Assembly: GCF_031128465.2 (NCBI RefSeq) | Contig: NZ_CP155618.1 | Span: 629,501 to 693,500 of the forward strand | Length of the DNA stretch: 64,000 nucleotides | Source of the DNA: Mariniflexile litorale | GTDB taxonomy: Bacteria > Bacteroidota > Bacteroidia > Flavobacteriales > Flavobacteriaceae | Reading direction: 5' to 3' | In this document: piece by piece, positions 9,477-17,708 of the stretch | Layout of the letters: each line of letters opens with the position of its first letter | How positions within the stretch are numbered: the stretch's first letter is position 1 | Made by a program: the position numbers and the translations under genes | Notes under the pieces: model-generated | Told to the model about the DNA's origin: nothing | Seen by the model: only the letters and a program-made list of their open reading frames with translations | Databases searched by the model: none

Positions 9477-10330
9477 AATTATATCATTTTAATTTGGAAA
9501 ATTTGTAAATTGATTTAAAGTTAAAATGAGAGAGGTTTTGAACGACACCTATTTACCAGCATATTTCCTAGATATTCCAGACCATTATTTAGGTTTTATG
9601 AAACGAATTTTATGCTGCTTTACGATATTTTAGTTTGATTCTAAGAGCCCTTTTAATGGGTGCGTAAGTAATATTTAATAAAAATAAATTATAAATTACA
9701 AATTATAGTTACATTTTGTTTGTATAGACTTATATAAATCACAGATTTCAATTTATATTTTCCCTTAAATAGTTCCATCCTACTTTTTATTAAATGCACT
9801 ACCGACTTCTCTAGAGACAAAATGATTCAGATTAAGGTTCATTTAACCAAACAAAACCTTTGAGTAAATAGCAGTGTTAAACGAGGTGAAAAAGCAAGAA
9901 AGGAAACATACTAAAGCGCCTTGCATCGTGTTATAAAACTTAGCATGTCGATGCCCTGTGCTAGCCATGTGTATATGCAACTTCTGAAAAGAAAGAAGAC
10001 CGCTATCTCTATGACCGAGAAAAAGAAGTATAAGGAAAATAAAAAAATTCGTGATATTTTTTAAGCCAAAATAGAGATGAAATTTAGTTCATTTATTTGA
10101 AAATATTTTTTTTTAATAATTTTTGGCGTCTATCTTAATTTAATTGATAATTCTTTAGTCCCATCAGTAATTTTAAACTCACCTATTTTTAGCATCTTTA
10201 TGATCAATAAACCATCCTAAAACAGACCACATACAAGACATCCAACAGCACTATAAAATACACAACTCGTTTTTAGTGTTCCTATAATATATTTTAACTT
10301 TATGCCATATTCACTTTGGCTTTAATACAA
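9477..10330. other. gene-free stretch with repeat B copy 3 and one doubtful small ORF
   Basis: About 850 bases are without an accepted gene. Repeat B copy 3 is at about 9673-9752. A Lys-rich 37-codon frame on the plus strand (9951-10064, ending KKKYKENKKIRDIF) is present, but it has no clear ribosome-binding site and is only a possible small or remnant gene. Confidence 0.5.
9673..9752. repeat. repeat B copy 3
   Basis: It shares ATAAATCACAGATTTCAATT and a preceding AGTTACATTTTGTT-like segment with the copies at 4911 and 7692. It is not accompanied by repeat A. Confidence 0.45.
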
Positions 10331-10603
10331 TCAGACAACTCCAGCAATGAATTTTTTGCCAATCTTAATAATAGCGCCGCCTACTTTTTCAATATTTTCA
10401 ACCAGTTTTATTTTTTTTTCTTTGTCATCCATATCTAGATTAATTATTTTTAGTAGCTCTTCAAGCTCAACTCTATCAGCTTTTTTTGGAAACAACGTTT
10501 GTATCTCTTCAGAGGTCAGTATGGTTAAACTTGATATCTCATCAGCAAAAGCCTTTTTAGTTTTCTCGCTTGCAAGTTTACCCACGTTTGTCTTTTTAGC
10601 CAT
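10331..10603 (-). CDS. hypothetical small protein
   Basis: This 90-aa protein has no recognised domain. It is rich in Lys and Glu and predicted largely helical, with a hydrophobic C-terminus (GGAIIKIGKKFIAGVV) that might be amphipathic. It lies 38 bp downstream of the lipoprotein gene on the same strand and is probably co-transcribed with it. Start ATG at 10603. Confidence 0.6.
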   Translation of the reverse strand: MAKKTNVGKLASEKTKKAFADEISSLTILTSEEIQTLFPKKADRVELEELLKIINLDMDDKEKKIKLVENIEKVGGAIIKIGKKFIAGVV

Positions 10604-10641
10604 TTTACAAAATTTAAATGTTAGAGTTATTTATAAGAATA

Positions 10642-11205
10642 TTAATCAAGGGTTTCTATTTTAGTTTTCAATTTGCTCTTAGCATTTTCAATAACAGTAT
10701 CAATAGAACTCAAGGAAAAACCAGGCTTTATGGAATTTAACATTGAATCTATTGTTTTACGTTGAGAATCATTTATTTTTTTTAGATTGTCAATCCAATT
10801 CCCCGTTGTTTTATGCAAATCCATTGCATTCGTATATTCTGTGTTTATCGATGTTTTTAAATCAAATCTGATTTTTTCAATTGGCAAAACTTGCTCTTCA
10901 TATTCAGCGACTAAATCATTATATAGTTTGGGGAAATCATATTCTTCTTTATAATCTCTTCCATTTAATTCTTTAAAAGAACCCACCCAATTATTGCGAT
11001 AGACAAGACCGTACTCATTAAAAAAGAAAGTTTCAAAAACTAAAATTTTCTGATCTACATACGAATCTACCATAGCCAAATGTGAGGCTTTAAGTGCTTC
11101 AATTATTTCTAATTCCTTTGAATGAGTTTTTATAATTTCTGGAGGTATTGATATGCAACTAACCGTTGCTACCACAATAAAAAAGCTAATGATTATTTTT
11201 TTCAT
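10642..11205 (-). CDS. hypothetical lipoprotein
   Basis: This 187-aa protein begins with a lipoprotein signal (KKIIISFFIVVATVSC; lipobox Cys at residue 17). The mature part is helical and charged with no family recognised. It probably sits in the periplasm, anchored to a membrane, and forms an operon with the 90-aa gene that follows. Confidence 0.7.
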   Translation of the reverse strand: MKKIIISFFIVVATVSCISIPPEIIKTHSKELEIIEALKASHLAMVDSYVDQKILVFETFFFNEYGLVYRNNWVGSFKELNGRDYKEEYDFPKLYNDLVAEYEEQVLPIEKIRFDLKTSINTEYTNAMDLHKTTGNWIDNLKKINDSQRKTIDSMLNSIKPGFSLSSIDTVIENAKSKLKTKIETLD

Positions 11206-12003
11206 GAATGTTGAATTAAATTAATAACATTTATAGGTCTACAAAATTCAATTAAATATTAATTTTAATCCATTATACTCGCTATTAAAAAATTCAAGGG
11301 AGTATGGTATTGAAAAACGCCCAACTAGTAAATTTAAAAATAAAGTGCGATTTTTCCAAAAAAAGTACTATTATCTTATTTCTTATCTTATGGCGTTCCT
11401 ATTTTCGGAATTAAATACAACTTGTTTATACGCAAAACTTTTATCCTTTTACACATCTGTTTTGGATGCTTAAGTAAAACTTTAGGTTGTTTTATCTTCT
11501 TTTTATCCATGTTTCTTCATTTCAAATTAAGAATAAAAACAATTTAATTATCAAATGTAAATCGCTTTACAAAATATTTAATACGGAAAACCATAAGCGT
11601 TCTGAAATAAAATGCTTAATTACTAATAGGGAGGTATTAAATATACTAAATAATAGTAAGTAATTACTCTACGTTAATAAATAATTTTCTGGGTTTAGAA
11701 TTATTTCGCACAACACTAAAGCCAAGGGCATTCTAACCAATAAGTTGCTGGCTAATAACAACTTACCATTCACCAATACCTTTAAAAACTATTAACAAGA
11801 ACCTATCAAAGAGAGCAACTTTATTTTAATGGTCTAGCAACCCAAAATCAATCTATTTTCCAATCCGTAAATATATTTCCATGCCCTTTATTTAGGAGCT
11901 TTCTAATGGATAAACTATTGTCCATTAGAGAAATAACGTCTTACTAGCTTAAAACATTATTAAAAACCCTTAAATTTGCTCAGTATAATACTCAAAACTT
12001 GTA
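11206..12003. other. gene-free stretch
   Basis: About 800 bases. The only candidate is a 40-codon minus-strand frame (11388-11510, starting MDKKKIKQPKVLLKHPKQMC). It is basic and lacks a convincing ribosome-binding site. No other feature was recognised. Confidence 0.45.
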
Positions 12004-12252
12004 ATGGGCAATATTCAAACATCATATATTTTAGCAGCCAACAGTAAAGCTATGGAACTGATTAAAATATCCACGGAAGCACTTACAGAATCTAATTGCT
12101 ATGATTTTATGGTCTTTAGATTTTCTGACTGGGAGGAAATTTTGAAAGATTTGGAAGCATGGGAAGACTTTGTTCCTATTAATGAATCCACTTATAACAT
12201 ATTACACACAAACCTTTGTATAAAATTAAGGGAGTTTATCAAATATTTATAA
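12004..12252 (+). CDS. hypothetical protein, 82 aa
   Basis: An ATG-started 82-aa acidic protein with no recognised domain (segments such as FRFSDWEEILKDLEAW). It is followed by a convergent small gene. It is plausible as a gene from its codon content, but a family assignment is not possible by eye. Confidence 0.45.
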   Translation: MGNIQTSYILAANSKAMELIKISTEALTESNCYDFMVFRFSDWEEILKDLEAWEDFVPINESTYNILHTNLCIKLREFIKYL

Positions 12253-12296
12253 TTGTGATGGAAAGGATTCTAAACGATAAATTGAATCGTATCAAT

Positions 12297-12647
12297 CTAA
12301 GAATTTGTTGTAATAAACTCATCATTTAATACATCGCTACCATATTTGTTTTCTATTAATTTAAAGAAATCCGATATTTTCACACCTTTATTAAAACATA
12401 TAATTGAAAGTGTCGACAGAGGAATATTATATCCATCTTTATCCATTATTTTTTCAATTATATGATAATTAACACCAAAAAACCTACCATATTCTCTGAT
12501 TGATTTTCCATCATTTAACCATTCTTCATTAATGTACATGCACGTATATTTACATGTATGATATATTTTTTTTTCTAACACTTTTCCTTTCGACATATTA
12601 CAAAGGAAGTAATTAAGCTTTTTATTTTTGAGAGCTATAGCTCTCAA
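12297..12647 (-). CDS. putative small HTH (XRE-like) regulator
   Basis: A 116-aa protein. Residues about 45-100 (GKSIREYGRFFGVNYHIIEK ... IPLSTLSIICFNKGVKISDF) have the layout of a Cro/C1-type helix-turn-helix as found in small flavobacterial XRE regulators. The real start may be a later Met, such as the one in MSKGKVLEKK, which would give about 99 aa. It is divergent from the sigma/dCas12f operon with only about 64 bp between the starts, so it could control that operon. Confidence 0.6.
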   Translation of the reverse strand: MRAIALKNKKLNYFLCNMSKGKVLEKKIYHTCKYTCMYINEEWLNDGKSIREYGRFFGVNYHIIEKIMDKDGYNIPLSTLSIICFNKGVKISDFFKLIENKYGSDVLNDEFITTNS

Positions 12648-12662
12648 TTAAAAGATATATCA

Positions 12663-12670
12663 TATATTTG
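12663..12670 (+). promoter_or_regulatory. possible -7 box (TAnnTTTG) for the sigma/dCas12f operon
   Basis: TATATTTG fits the Bacteroidota -7 consensus TAnnTTTG and lies about 40 bp before the sigma-factor start in the short divergent gap. No clear TTG -33 element at the right spacing was found, so this is a weak prediction. Confidence 0.35.
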
Positions 12671-12711
12671 ATGCAGATTACATGTTTTTGCGATTCTTCA
12701 AATAAAAAATA

Positions 12712-13509
12712 TTGAAGCATTTTATGGTACAGCATGATTTGGAATTATTAAAAAAAGGCGATCCCGCTGCTTTGGTGTATATCCATGCCAAGTACAGCAA
12801 AAGTATCTTTTGGGTAGGTAAGCGCATGATCCATGACCATTTTGTCATAGAATCCTTAGTTCAGGATACGTTTTTAAAATTATGGGAGCATAAAGACAGA
12901 ATCGAAACGCCCAAGCATATCTACTATTTCTTAAGATTTGTGATGAAAAGAGAATGTGTTTCCTACTATGCCAGACCTAAAAATAAGTTTTTTAGGGAAG
13001 TCCATTCGTTAGAGAATTATGAGAATTTCCATGATTATATGGCGGGGTATGATCCTGTAAAAGATGGAGAAACACTAAGCGATCAAGAAGCGGAACAAAA
13101 AGCTTTCGACCATATTAAAAGCGTATTGCCCCTATTGAATGCCGAAAGAAGGCATTTAATAGAACTCTGTTTAACCTATGGTTTTCAATACAAAGCGATT
13201 GCCCAGGTGATGGGGAAGGGCATTACCGAAACCAGTAACGAAATTAAACGCGCTATTGAGGATATCAAAACCATCATTAATCAAGGAAACAGGCTTGAAA
13301 CTATACAAAAGTCCCCTATGGGTATTAAAGTTCATGGTAGTATCACCAAAGAACAAGCAGAAGTGTTAAAGCTGCGATGTGAAAATAAATATTCCTTTAC
13401 GGCTATTGCCAAAACGCTTAATCTAACCGAAAAGGACGTACACCATGAATTTATGATAGCCTATAAACTCCTGCAGCAAAAACATAAACAGCCATTAGAA
13501 CCCGCTTGA
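12712..13509 (+). CDS. ECF-type sigma factor linked to a dead Cas12f-like protein
   Basis: A 265-aa protein. Residues about 8-85 show sigma-70 region 2 character ([19 protein letters not shown], then [20 protein letters not shown] and [16 protein letters not shown]). Residues about 140-185 resemble region 4 ([30 protein letters not shown]). A further 80 residues form a C-terminal extension with a second HTH-like stretch ([28 protein letters not shown]), longer than a standard ECF factor (about 170-200 aa). The stop codon is 1 nt from the start of the Cas12f-like gene, so the two are translationally linked. In recently reported flavobacterial systems such sigma factors are recruited by dCas12f and guide RNA to start transcription. 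Equivalence here is inferred from the gene pair. Confidence 0.88.
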   Translation: MKHFMVQHDLELLKKGDPAALVYIHAKYSKSIFWVGKRMIHDHFVIESLVQDTFLKLWEHKDRIETPKHIYYFLRFVMKRECVSYYARPKNKFFREVHSLENYENFHDYMAGYDPVKDGETLSDQEAEQKAFDHIKSVLPLLNAERRHLIELCLTYGFQYKAIAQVMGKGITETSNEIKRAIEDIKTIINQGNRLETIQKSPMGIKVHGSITKEQAEVLKLRCENKYSFTAIAKTLNLTEKDVHHEFMIAYKLLQQKHKQPLEPA

Positions 13510-13510
13510 T

Positions 13511-14608
13511 ATGGAACCATCAACCCTCAAACTCACCCGAAAGATCCAGTTATGGGTCGACCTCCCGACCCCAGAAGAACGCAAGGAGGTTTTGGACAAA
13601 CTTTACCAATGGCAAAACCGATCTTTTAGAGCGGCCAATCTTATTGTTTCCCATCTGTATGTACAGGAAATGATTAAAGATTTTTTTTATCTTTCAGAAG
13701 GGATAAAGTATAAACTTGCTGATGAAAAAAAAGATAAGGACGGCATCTTGCAACGCTCTCGTATCAATACCACCTATCGCATGGTATCGGATCGCTTTAA
13801 AGGTGAAATCCCTACCAACATATTGTCCAGTTTAAACAATACCCTAATCACAGCTTTTAGAACCAACAGTCCAAAATACTGGAAAGGGGAATGTTCTCTT
13901 AAAAATTTCAAGCGGGATATGGCTTTTCCATTTAGTTTCGAGGGCATCAGCAAATTATCCTATCATGACGAGAAAAAGGCTTTTTGCTTTCGTTTGTTTC
14001 AAATTCCTTTTCGAACGTATTTAGGAAAGGATCATACCGACAAAAAAATACTATTGGAGCGGGTGATAAAAGGAGAGACCAAGCTTTGTACCTCCCGTAT
14101 TAAATTAAAGGACGGCAAAATTTTTTGGCTACCGATATTTGAAATGGAAAAAGAAAAGCATAGCCTCAAACCAGAAGTGATTGCAGAGGCTTCATTGTCC
14201 TTGGAATATCCCCTAGTCGTAAAAATTGGTAAAGACAGGCTTTCTATTGGCACGAAGGAAGAGTTTCTGTATAGAAGATTAGCGATACAAGCAGCCCATA
14301 AAAGGGCACAGATAGGGGCTACCTATTCCAAATCGGGCAAAGGCATCAAAAGGAAACTGAAAGCAATGGACAAATTCAGCCAATCGGAAAGCAATTATGT
14401 ACACCATCGTTTACATGTATACAGCAGGAAGTTGATCGATTTTTGCATCAAACATCAGGCTGGAACGCTCCTTCTGTTAAATCAGGAGGACAAGATAGGC
14501 ATCGCTAAAGAAGATGGATTTGTATTGAGAAACTGGAGCTATTATGAGCTAATGACCAAAATAAAATACAAAGCCGAAAAAGCAGGCATTGAAATTATTG
14601 TAGATTAA
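13511..14608 (+). CDS. nuclease-dead, C-terminally short Cas12f/TnpB-like RNA-guided protein
   Basis: A 365-aa protein. The N-terminal half follows Cas12f/TnpB homologues: an RxxNxxxxH-like helical region near 35-50 and the wedge signature GECSLKNFKRDMAFPF at about 126-141. The RuvC half is degenerate. Where active enzymes have the first Asp (GxDxG) this protein reads VVKIGKDR (Lys near 238). The second-site Glu is replaced in GTLLLLNQED (about 318-327). The chain stops at KAGIEIIVD, before the zinc ribbon and third catalytic Asp. It should therefore bind RNA and DNA without cutting. It is co-directional with, and 1 nt from, a sigma-factor gene and is followed by a structured non-coding stretch. 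An alternative reading is a decaying TnpB, but the tidy loss of all three catalytic residues and the sigma linkage favour exaptation. Confidence 0.85.
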   Translation: MEPSTLKLTRKIQLWVDLPTPEERKEVLDKLYQWQNRSFRAANLIVSHLYVQEMIKDFFYLSEGIKYKLADEKKDKDGILQRSRINTTYRMVSDRFKGEIPTNILSSLNNTLITAFRTNSPKYWKGECSLKNFKRDMAFPFSFEGISKLSYHDEKKAFCFRLFQIPFRTYLGKDHTDKKILLERVIKGETKLCTSRIKLKDGKIFWLPIFEMEKEKHSLKPEVIAEASLSLEYPLVVKIGKDRLSIGTKEEFLYRRLAIQAAHKRAQIGATYSKSGKGIKRKLKAMDKFSQSESNYVHHRLHVYSRKLIDFCIKHQAGTLLLLNQEDKIGIAKEDGFVLRNWSYYELMTKIKYKAEKAGIEIIVD

Positions 14609-14720
14609 CCCATGTGGTTACGAGGGTGCTTGTACACCCGCAAAGTGAGGTGGATGATCGCACTCACTAAATGTGAACAGCATATACAACGCGTGGGCTC
14701 ACTTATTTAATTGATTTTTT
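14609..14720 (+). ncRNA. candidate guide RNA region of the dCas12f-like locus
   Basis: Directly after the stop codon the sequence can fold into a hairpin GGGTG/CACCC (14624-14628 with 14635-14639, loop CTTGTA) and a second stem AGTGAG/CTCACT (14644-14649 with 14663-14668). Then comes ATGTGAACAGCATATACAAC (14671-14690), whose end resembles the ...GCAAC 3' end of known Cas12f repeats. If that is the scaffold end, the guide would begin GCGTGGGCTCACTTATTTAA (14691-14710), just before a T-run at 14715-14720. The scaffold could start inside the protein gene. The boundaries are inferences, and no second repeat unit was found. Confidence 0.45.
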
Positions 14721-14815
14721 ATAAGGTGATGAATCTCGAATGCTTTATTCAAACAGCGCTGATACGGAATAATAGGTTTCTTATCTTTTAATCACCAACG
14801 CTTTAAAGAGGAAGC

Positions 14816-14953
14816 TTGAAAACCACCAATGAGGCACAACACTTCTTTAAACTAAGCCGAAGCACCTTATACCATTGGTGCAAAACCAAACTCCTTCCCT
14901 ATCCCCTGTTAGAGCAGCGTCTAAACAACAATCCTGATGCCTCGTCTTTTTAA
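14816..14953 (+). CDS. short HTH_17/excisionase-like ORF (possible remnant)
   Basis: A 45-codon frame from a TTG start encodes EAQHFFKLSRSTLYHWCKTK followed by LLPYP. This is the hallmark of the HTH_17/MerR-excisionase fold, in which a normal protein is EAAxxLxVSRxTLYxWxKxGxLP. The segment before the HTH is only a few residues long, so the gene may be truncated or begin elsewhere. It lies between the candidate guide RNA and the converging DUF6266-type gene. Confidence 0.4.
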   Translation: MKTTNEAQHFFKLSRSTLYHWCKTKLLPYPLLEQRLNNNPDASSF

Positions 14954-14959
14954 AAATGA

Positions 14960-14991
14960 TAGCAGAGGCCTCCTGTGTGGCGCCTCTGCTA
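14960..14991 (-). terminator. strong intrinsic terminator for the DUF6266-type gene
   Basis: TAGCAGAGGC and GCCTCTGCTA form a perfect 10-bp stem with a 12-nt loop. In minus-strand reading the stem is followed by CATTTTTAAAAAG, giving a T-run, 20 bp beyond the minus-strand stop codon at 15011. Confidence 0.75.
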
Positions 14992-15010
14992 TGTACCTAG
15001 TAAACAAGTT

Positions 15011-15657
15011 TTAAGCTAGCGTTACCGTTCCCAAATAGGTACTAGTAGCCGCCAGTTTTGCATCGGCCGTTACAAAGGTTGCCCACACATCTACTTGCTG
15101 TGCTGTCCAATAGGCCGGTAAGGGTATTTGCAGCGTTGTTAATTCACGGGTGCCCGCAGGGTTAGCCGTTTCAAACAAATCGAGTGCTTTGCAATACATA
15201 CCACCACAACCAAGCCATCGGTAGCCGAGGCATTACCTTGTCCGCTATTGTCGTTCCAGGTAATTGTAAGGGTTTGGTTTGCATCGAGCGCTACCGCCCC
15301 ATTGGAGAGGCCCCGTAAATCGCCCTTGCCAACAAGTACTTTGGGGTAATCAATGGTATACCCCTCTAAAGGGTCTGGCAAAAGGGCGTATTTAATGTGG
15401 TAGCCCGTTGCTAAATTAAAGCTAGACTTGTCGCCTTGCTGTTTACCAAAATACGCCGAAAGGATGTCCTTTATAGGCGTTAAAAACTTTATAACCGTTG
15501 TAAAGCGGTTACGTTGATCCATTTGCGCTTGTGTAGGTCTATAATTACCTCGTGCCGGTAAACTGCGCATAATATCTTTACCGCGCCAACGTGCACCCAC
15601 AACGTTGCCAACTTTTCCGGAGAAACCTCCAAGGATGCCTTTACTAAATGTTCCCAT
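15011..15657 (-). pseudogene. DUF6266-family protein, frameshifted
   Basis: The first part (from ATG at 15657) reads MGTFSKGILGGFSGKVGNVV, a hallmark of the DUF6266 family, then RWRGKDIMRSLP and RPTQAQMDQRNRF. At about 15195-15200, inside a GGTGGT stretch, the frame changes. The family-like C-terminal half (YCKALDLFETANPAGTREL ... STYLGTVTLA) continues in another frame to 15011. One inserted base would restore a protein of about 215 aa. The family has no known function. The gene converges on the sigma/dCas12f operon and ends at a strong terminator. The break may be a real mutation or a sequence error. Confidence 0.8.
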
Positions 15658-16027
15658 GATGTTATAGAATTAGGGGTTAATATGCCGTGAAACTAAAACG
15701 CTTTTACCTCATTTCCAACCACATGACACATATTGAGACGATTTGACACAATTTGACACAATTTGAGACGATTTGAGACGATTTGGGACAAGCGCCAAAA
15801 AAATGGGGGTTTTGTTCGAGTCTTGTTCGGGTCTTGTTCGTCTACCACTCGGCTGTATTTTTTTTAGATGGGGTTTGGCTGAACAAAGGCTGAACCAGAC
15901 CAAACTTAAAAGAAACCGTATTGTTTTTTGAATTAAATGTTTTGCTATGTTGTAAAACATTTTTATATCGTTGATTCCTTTACTGATAAACCATTCAAAG
16001 GAAATCCAACAGGTGAATTTGATAATG
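15658..16027. other. gene-free stretch with a 10-bp-period tandem repeat
   Basis: This is the upstream region of the DUF6266-type gene. It contains the repeat at 15733-15791. A minus-strand 83-codon frame spanning it is a product of the repeat and was not accepted as a gene. Confidence 0.55.
15733..15791. repeat. 10-bp tandem repeat, five to six units
   Basis: Units of ATTTGA[CG]AC[AG] are repeated head to tail: ATTGAGACG, ATTTGACACA twice, ATTTGAGACG twice, then ATTTGGGACA. The 10-bp period puts each unit on the same face of the helix. It lies 75-135 bp upstream of the DUF6266-type start. Confidence 0.7.
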
Positions 16028-16387
16028 CTATTTTTCTTTTCTAATGATTAAAATAGCGTCATTTGAAAATTCCATCCACGCAAAATCATAAACATAATAA
16101 TAGGTCTTACCTTTACTATTTACATACAAATGCGTATGGTACTTAAAAGAAAATCTCTTCTTTTCAAGCACCACGCGCTCTACTGTTATCTGTCCTTTTC
16201 TTTTACCTAAAACTTCTAAAAGAATACTTCTGTTTCTGTGTAGAATGGTATCTAATTCTTTAACCTCCTTATCCGTAACTTTTCTTAAATTAACATGATA
16301 ATAATTTTTACATTTTACAGAACAAAATAACTTATCATTTCTTCCTACAAGAAGTTTACTGCATATTTTACACTTTATTTCGTTCAT
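16028..16387 (-). CDS. zinc-ribbon-like hypothetical protein
   Basis: A 119-aa protein with an N-terminal CxxC...CxxKC pattern (CKICSKLLVGRNDKLFCSVK, residues about 6-25) typical of a small treble-clef/zinc ribbon, followed by about 90 residues with no recognised fold. Similar proteins occur widely in Flavobacteriaceae as unannotated genes. It is monocistronic and divergent from the recombinase gene. Confidence 0.7.
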   Translation of the reverse strand: MNEIKCKICSKLLVGRNDKLFCSVKCKNYYHVNLRKVTDKEVKELDTILHRNRSILLEVLGKRKGQITVERVVLEKKRFSFKYHTHLYVNSKGKTYYYVYDFAWMEFSNDAILIIRKEK

Positions 16388-16638
16388 TATTGTAAAAATA
16401 TAAATTTAAAATACTGATTATTAAACCCTTATACCTAGTCGTTTTTAACGGTTAAAATACTACTATTTATTACAAACCATCCTAGCTTATAGTCTTTTTA
16501 AGTACTTTTAAGTAGGACAAATAAAATTTAAAAATCAATAGCATGCAACCTACTATATATCAACCACTTAAAGAAGCGAAGCGTATTAAAGGTTTTTATA
16601 CCCTATGACATGATTGTGGTTAGGGAGGCTTTAAAAAA

Positions 16639-17649
16639 ATGGATAGCAGTTTTTGGCATCCACATCAAAAACTCTGGTCTGTTATTAATACAGCCCAAAA
16701 TTTTGAACATTTAAAAAAGATTTGTGGTGGAAATTATAACATTGAAAAAGATATCCGTTTTACACCCATACCTAGTGTGCCACTGACTGAAAATGCACTG
16801 GAAGCGCTTTATGAACTTGAAAAAGCACTGGTTTTAAAGCAGTACAGCCATTCAAGCATTCAAGTTTACAAAAAAATGTTTAGTGTGTTTTTGGGCAAAT
16901 TTATGCATAGAAACCTAAAAGAAGTTACAAAAGAAGACATTGAAGGTTTTGTGTATGAACTTATTACCAAGAGTAAGATTAGTGAAAGTTACCAAAATCA
17001 ATTGATCAATGCCATTAAAGCCTATTATGAACACGCTCTAAAAACACCCAGAGAATATTATGATATTCAACGTCCAAAAAAGGCAGTATCCATACCAAAT
17101 GTATTGAGTAAAACGGAGGTATTAAACATCATCCAATCTCCACAAAACATCAAACACAAAGCCATTTTGCATACCATTTATGGCAGTGGATTACGTATAT
17201 CGGAGCTTTTGAATTTACGAATTACAGATATTCATTCTAATGATGGTTATTTATTTATAAAAGATAGTAAAGGTAAAAAAGACAGGAAAACCATATTACC
17301 TGAACAGTTATTAGTATTATTAAGAACTTACTATAAAGCCTATAAGCCATCGTACTGGCTTTTTGAAGGCCAATCGGGTTGCAAATACAGTACCACAAGC
17401 ATACGAGCTATATTTAGAAAAGCGGTTAACGATACAAATTCTAACCCATGGGCAACCGTACATACCTTGCGCCATTCATTTGCCACACATTGTATTGAAA
17501 ACAACATCAATATTCGGCATTTACAGAATATGTTAGGTCATAGTTCCCCAAAAACAACCGAAATTTATACTAAAACTATTGAAATTAATAATAAGACTAT
17601 TATAAGCCCATTGGATACGTTATTAAAAAGTAATATATTGCATCTATAA
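16639..17649 (+). CDS. tyrosine recombinase heading a cassette array (integron integrase-like)
   Basis: A 336-aa tyrosine recombinase. The SAM-like N-terminal domain is at about 50-145. The catalytic domain has Arg186 (YGSGLRISELLNLR), the Lys in KGKKDRK (about 211-217), H275xxR278 (HTLRHSFATH), His301 (LGHSS) and Tyr310. The spacer between the Lys hairpin and the HxxR box is short and lacks the extra helix (patch III region) that defines classical IntI proteins, so by sequence alone it is XerC-like. Context defines it: the 3' end is 47 bp from the first of twelve cassettes with attC-type sites, and it runs in the same direction as the cassettes. Classical intI is divergent, whereas same-direction arrays are known from Treponema-type inverted integrons. 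Substrate choice is inferred. Confidence 0.85.
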   Translation: MDSSFWHPHQKLWSVINTAQNFEHLKKICGGNYNIEKDIRFTPIPSVPLTENALEALYELEKALVLKQYSHSSIQVYKKMFSVFLGKFMHRNLKEVTKEDIEGFVYELITKSKISESYQNQLINAIKAYYEHALKTPREYYDIQRPKKAVSIPNVLSKTEVLNIIQSPQNIKHKAILHTIYGSGLRISELLNLRITDIHSNDGYLFIKDSKGKKDRKTILPEQLLVLLRTYYKAYKPSYWLFEGQSGCKYSTTSIRAIFRKAVNDTNSNPWATVHTLRHSFATHCIENNINIRHLQNMLGHSSPKTTEIYTKTIEINNKTIISPLDTLLKSNILHL

Positions 17650-17702
17650 ACGATATAACTACAATTCTAATGCTATTTATTGTAGTTATACAAGTGTTGG
17701 CA
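17650..17702 (+). other. putative attI / start of cassette 1
   Basis: Between the recombinase stop and the first cassette lies a GTTGGCA core (17696-17702). Crossover is expected between G17696 and T17697. The cassette start TTGGCAGTAATT is complementary to the cassette end (ACTACTGCCA + AC after intron 1 is removed), as expected for an integron cassette. The attI extent is not defined. Confidence 0.6.
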
Positions 17703-17708
17703 GTAATT

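Noticed and set aside
9951-10064. 37-codon Lys-rich plus-strand ORF
   Set aside because: No ribosome-binding site or recognisable family; listed only as a possible remnant within the gene-free stretch.
11388-11510. 40-codon basic minus-strand ORF
   Set aside because: No convincing start signal or homology by eye; too short to support.
13511-14608. Active TnpB transposon nuclease of an IS605-type element
   Set aside because: Catalytic Asp and Glu positions are replaced, the zinc-ribbon end is missing, no TnpA or element ends are seen, and a sigma gene is fused in operon.
15709-15960. 83-codon minus-strand ORF
   Set aside because: Half of it is the 10-bp tandem repeat read as protein; no homologous-looking segment.
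17670-17708. Upstream Met for the cassette 1 protein
   Set aside because: Lies before the attI crossover; the lipoprotein signal begins at ATG 17709.
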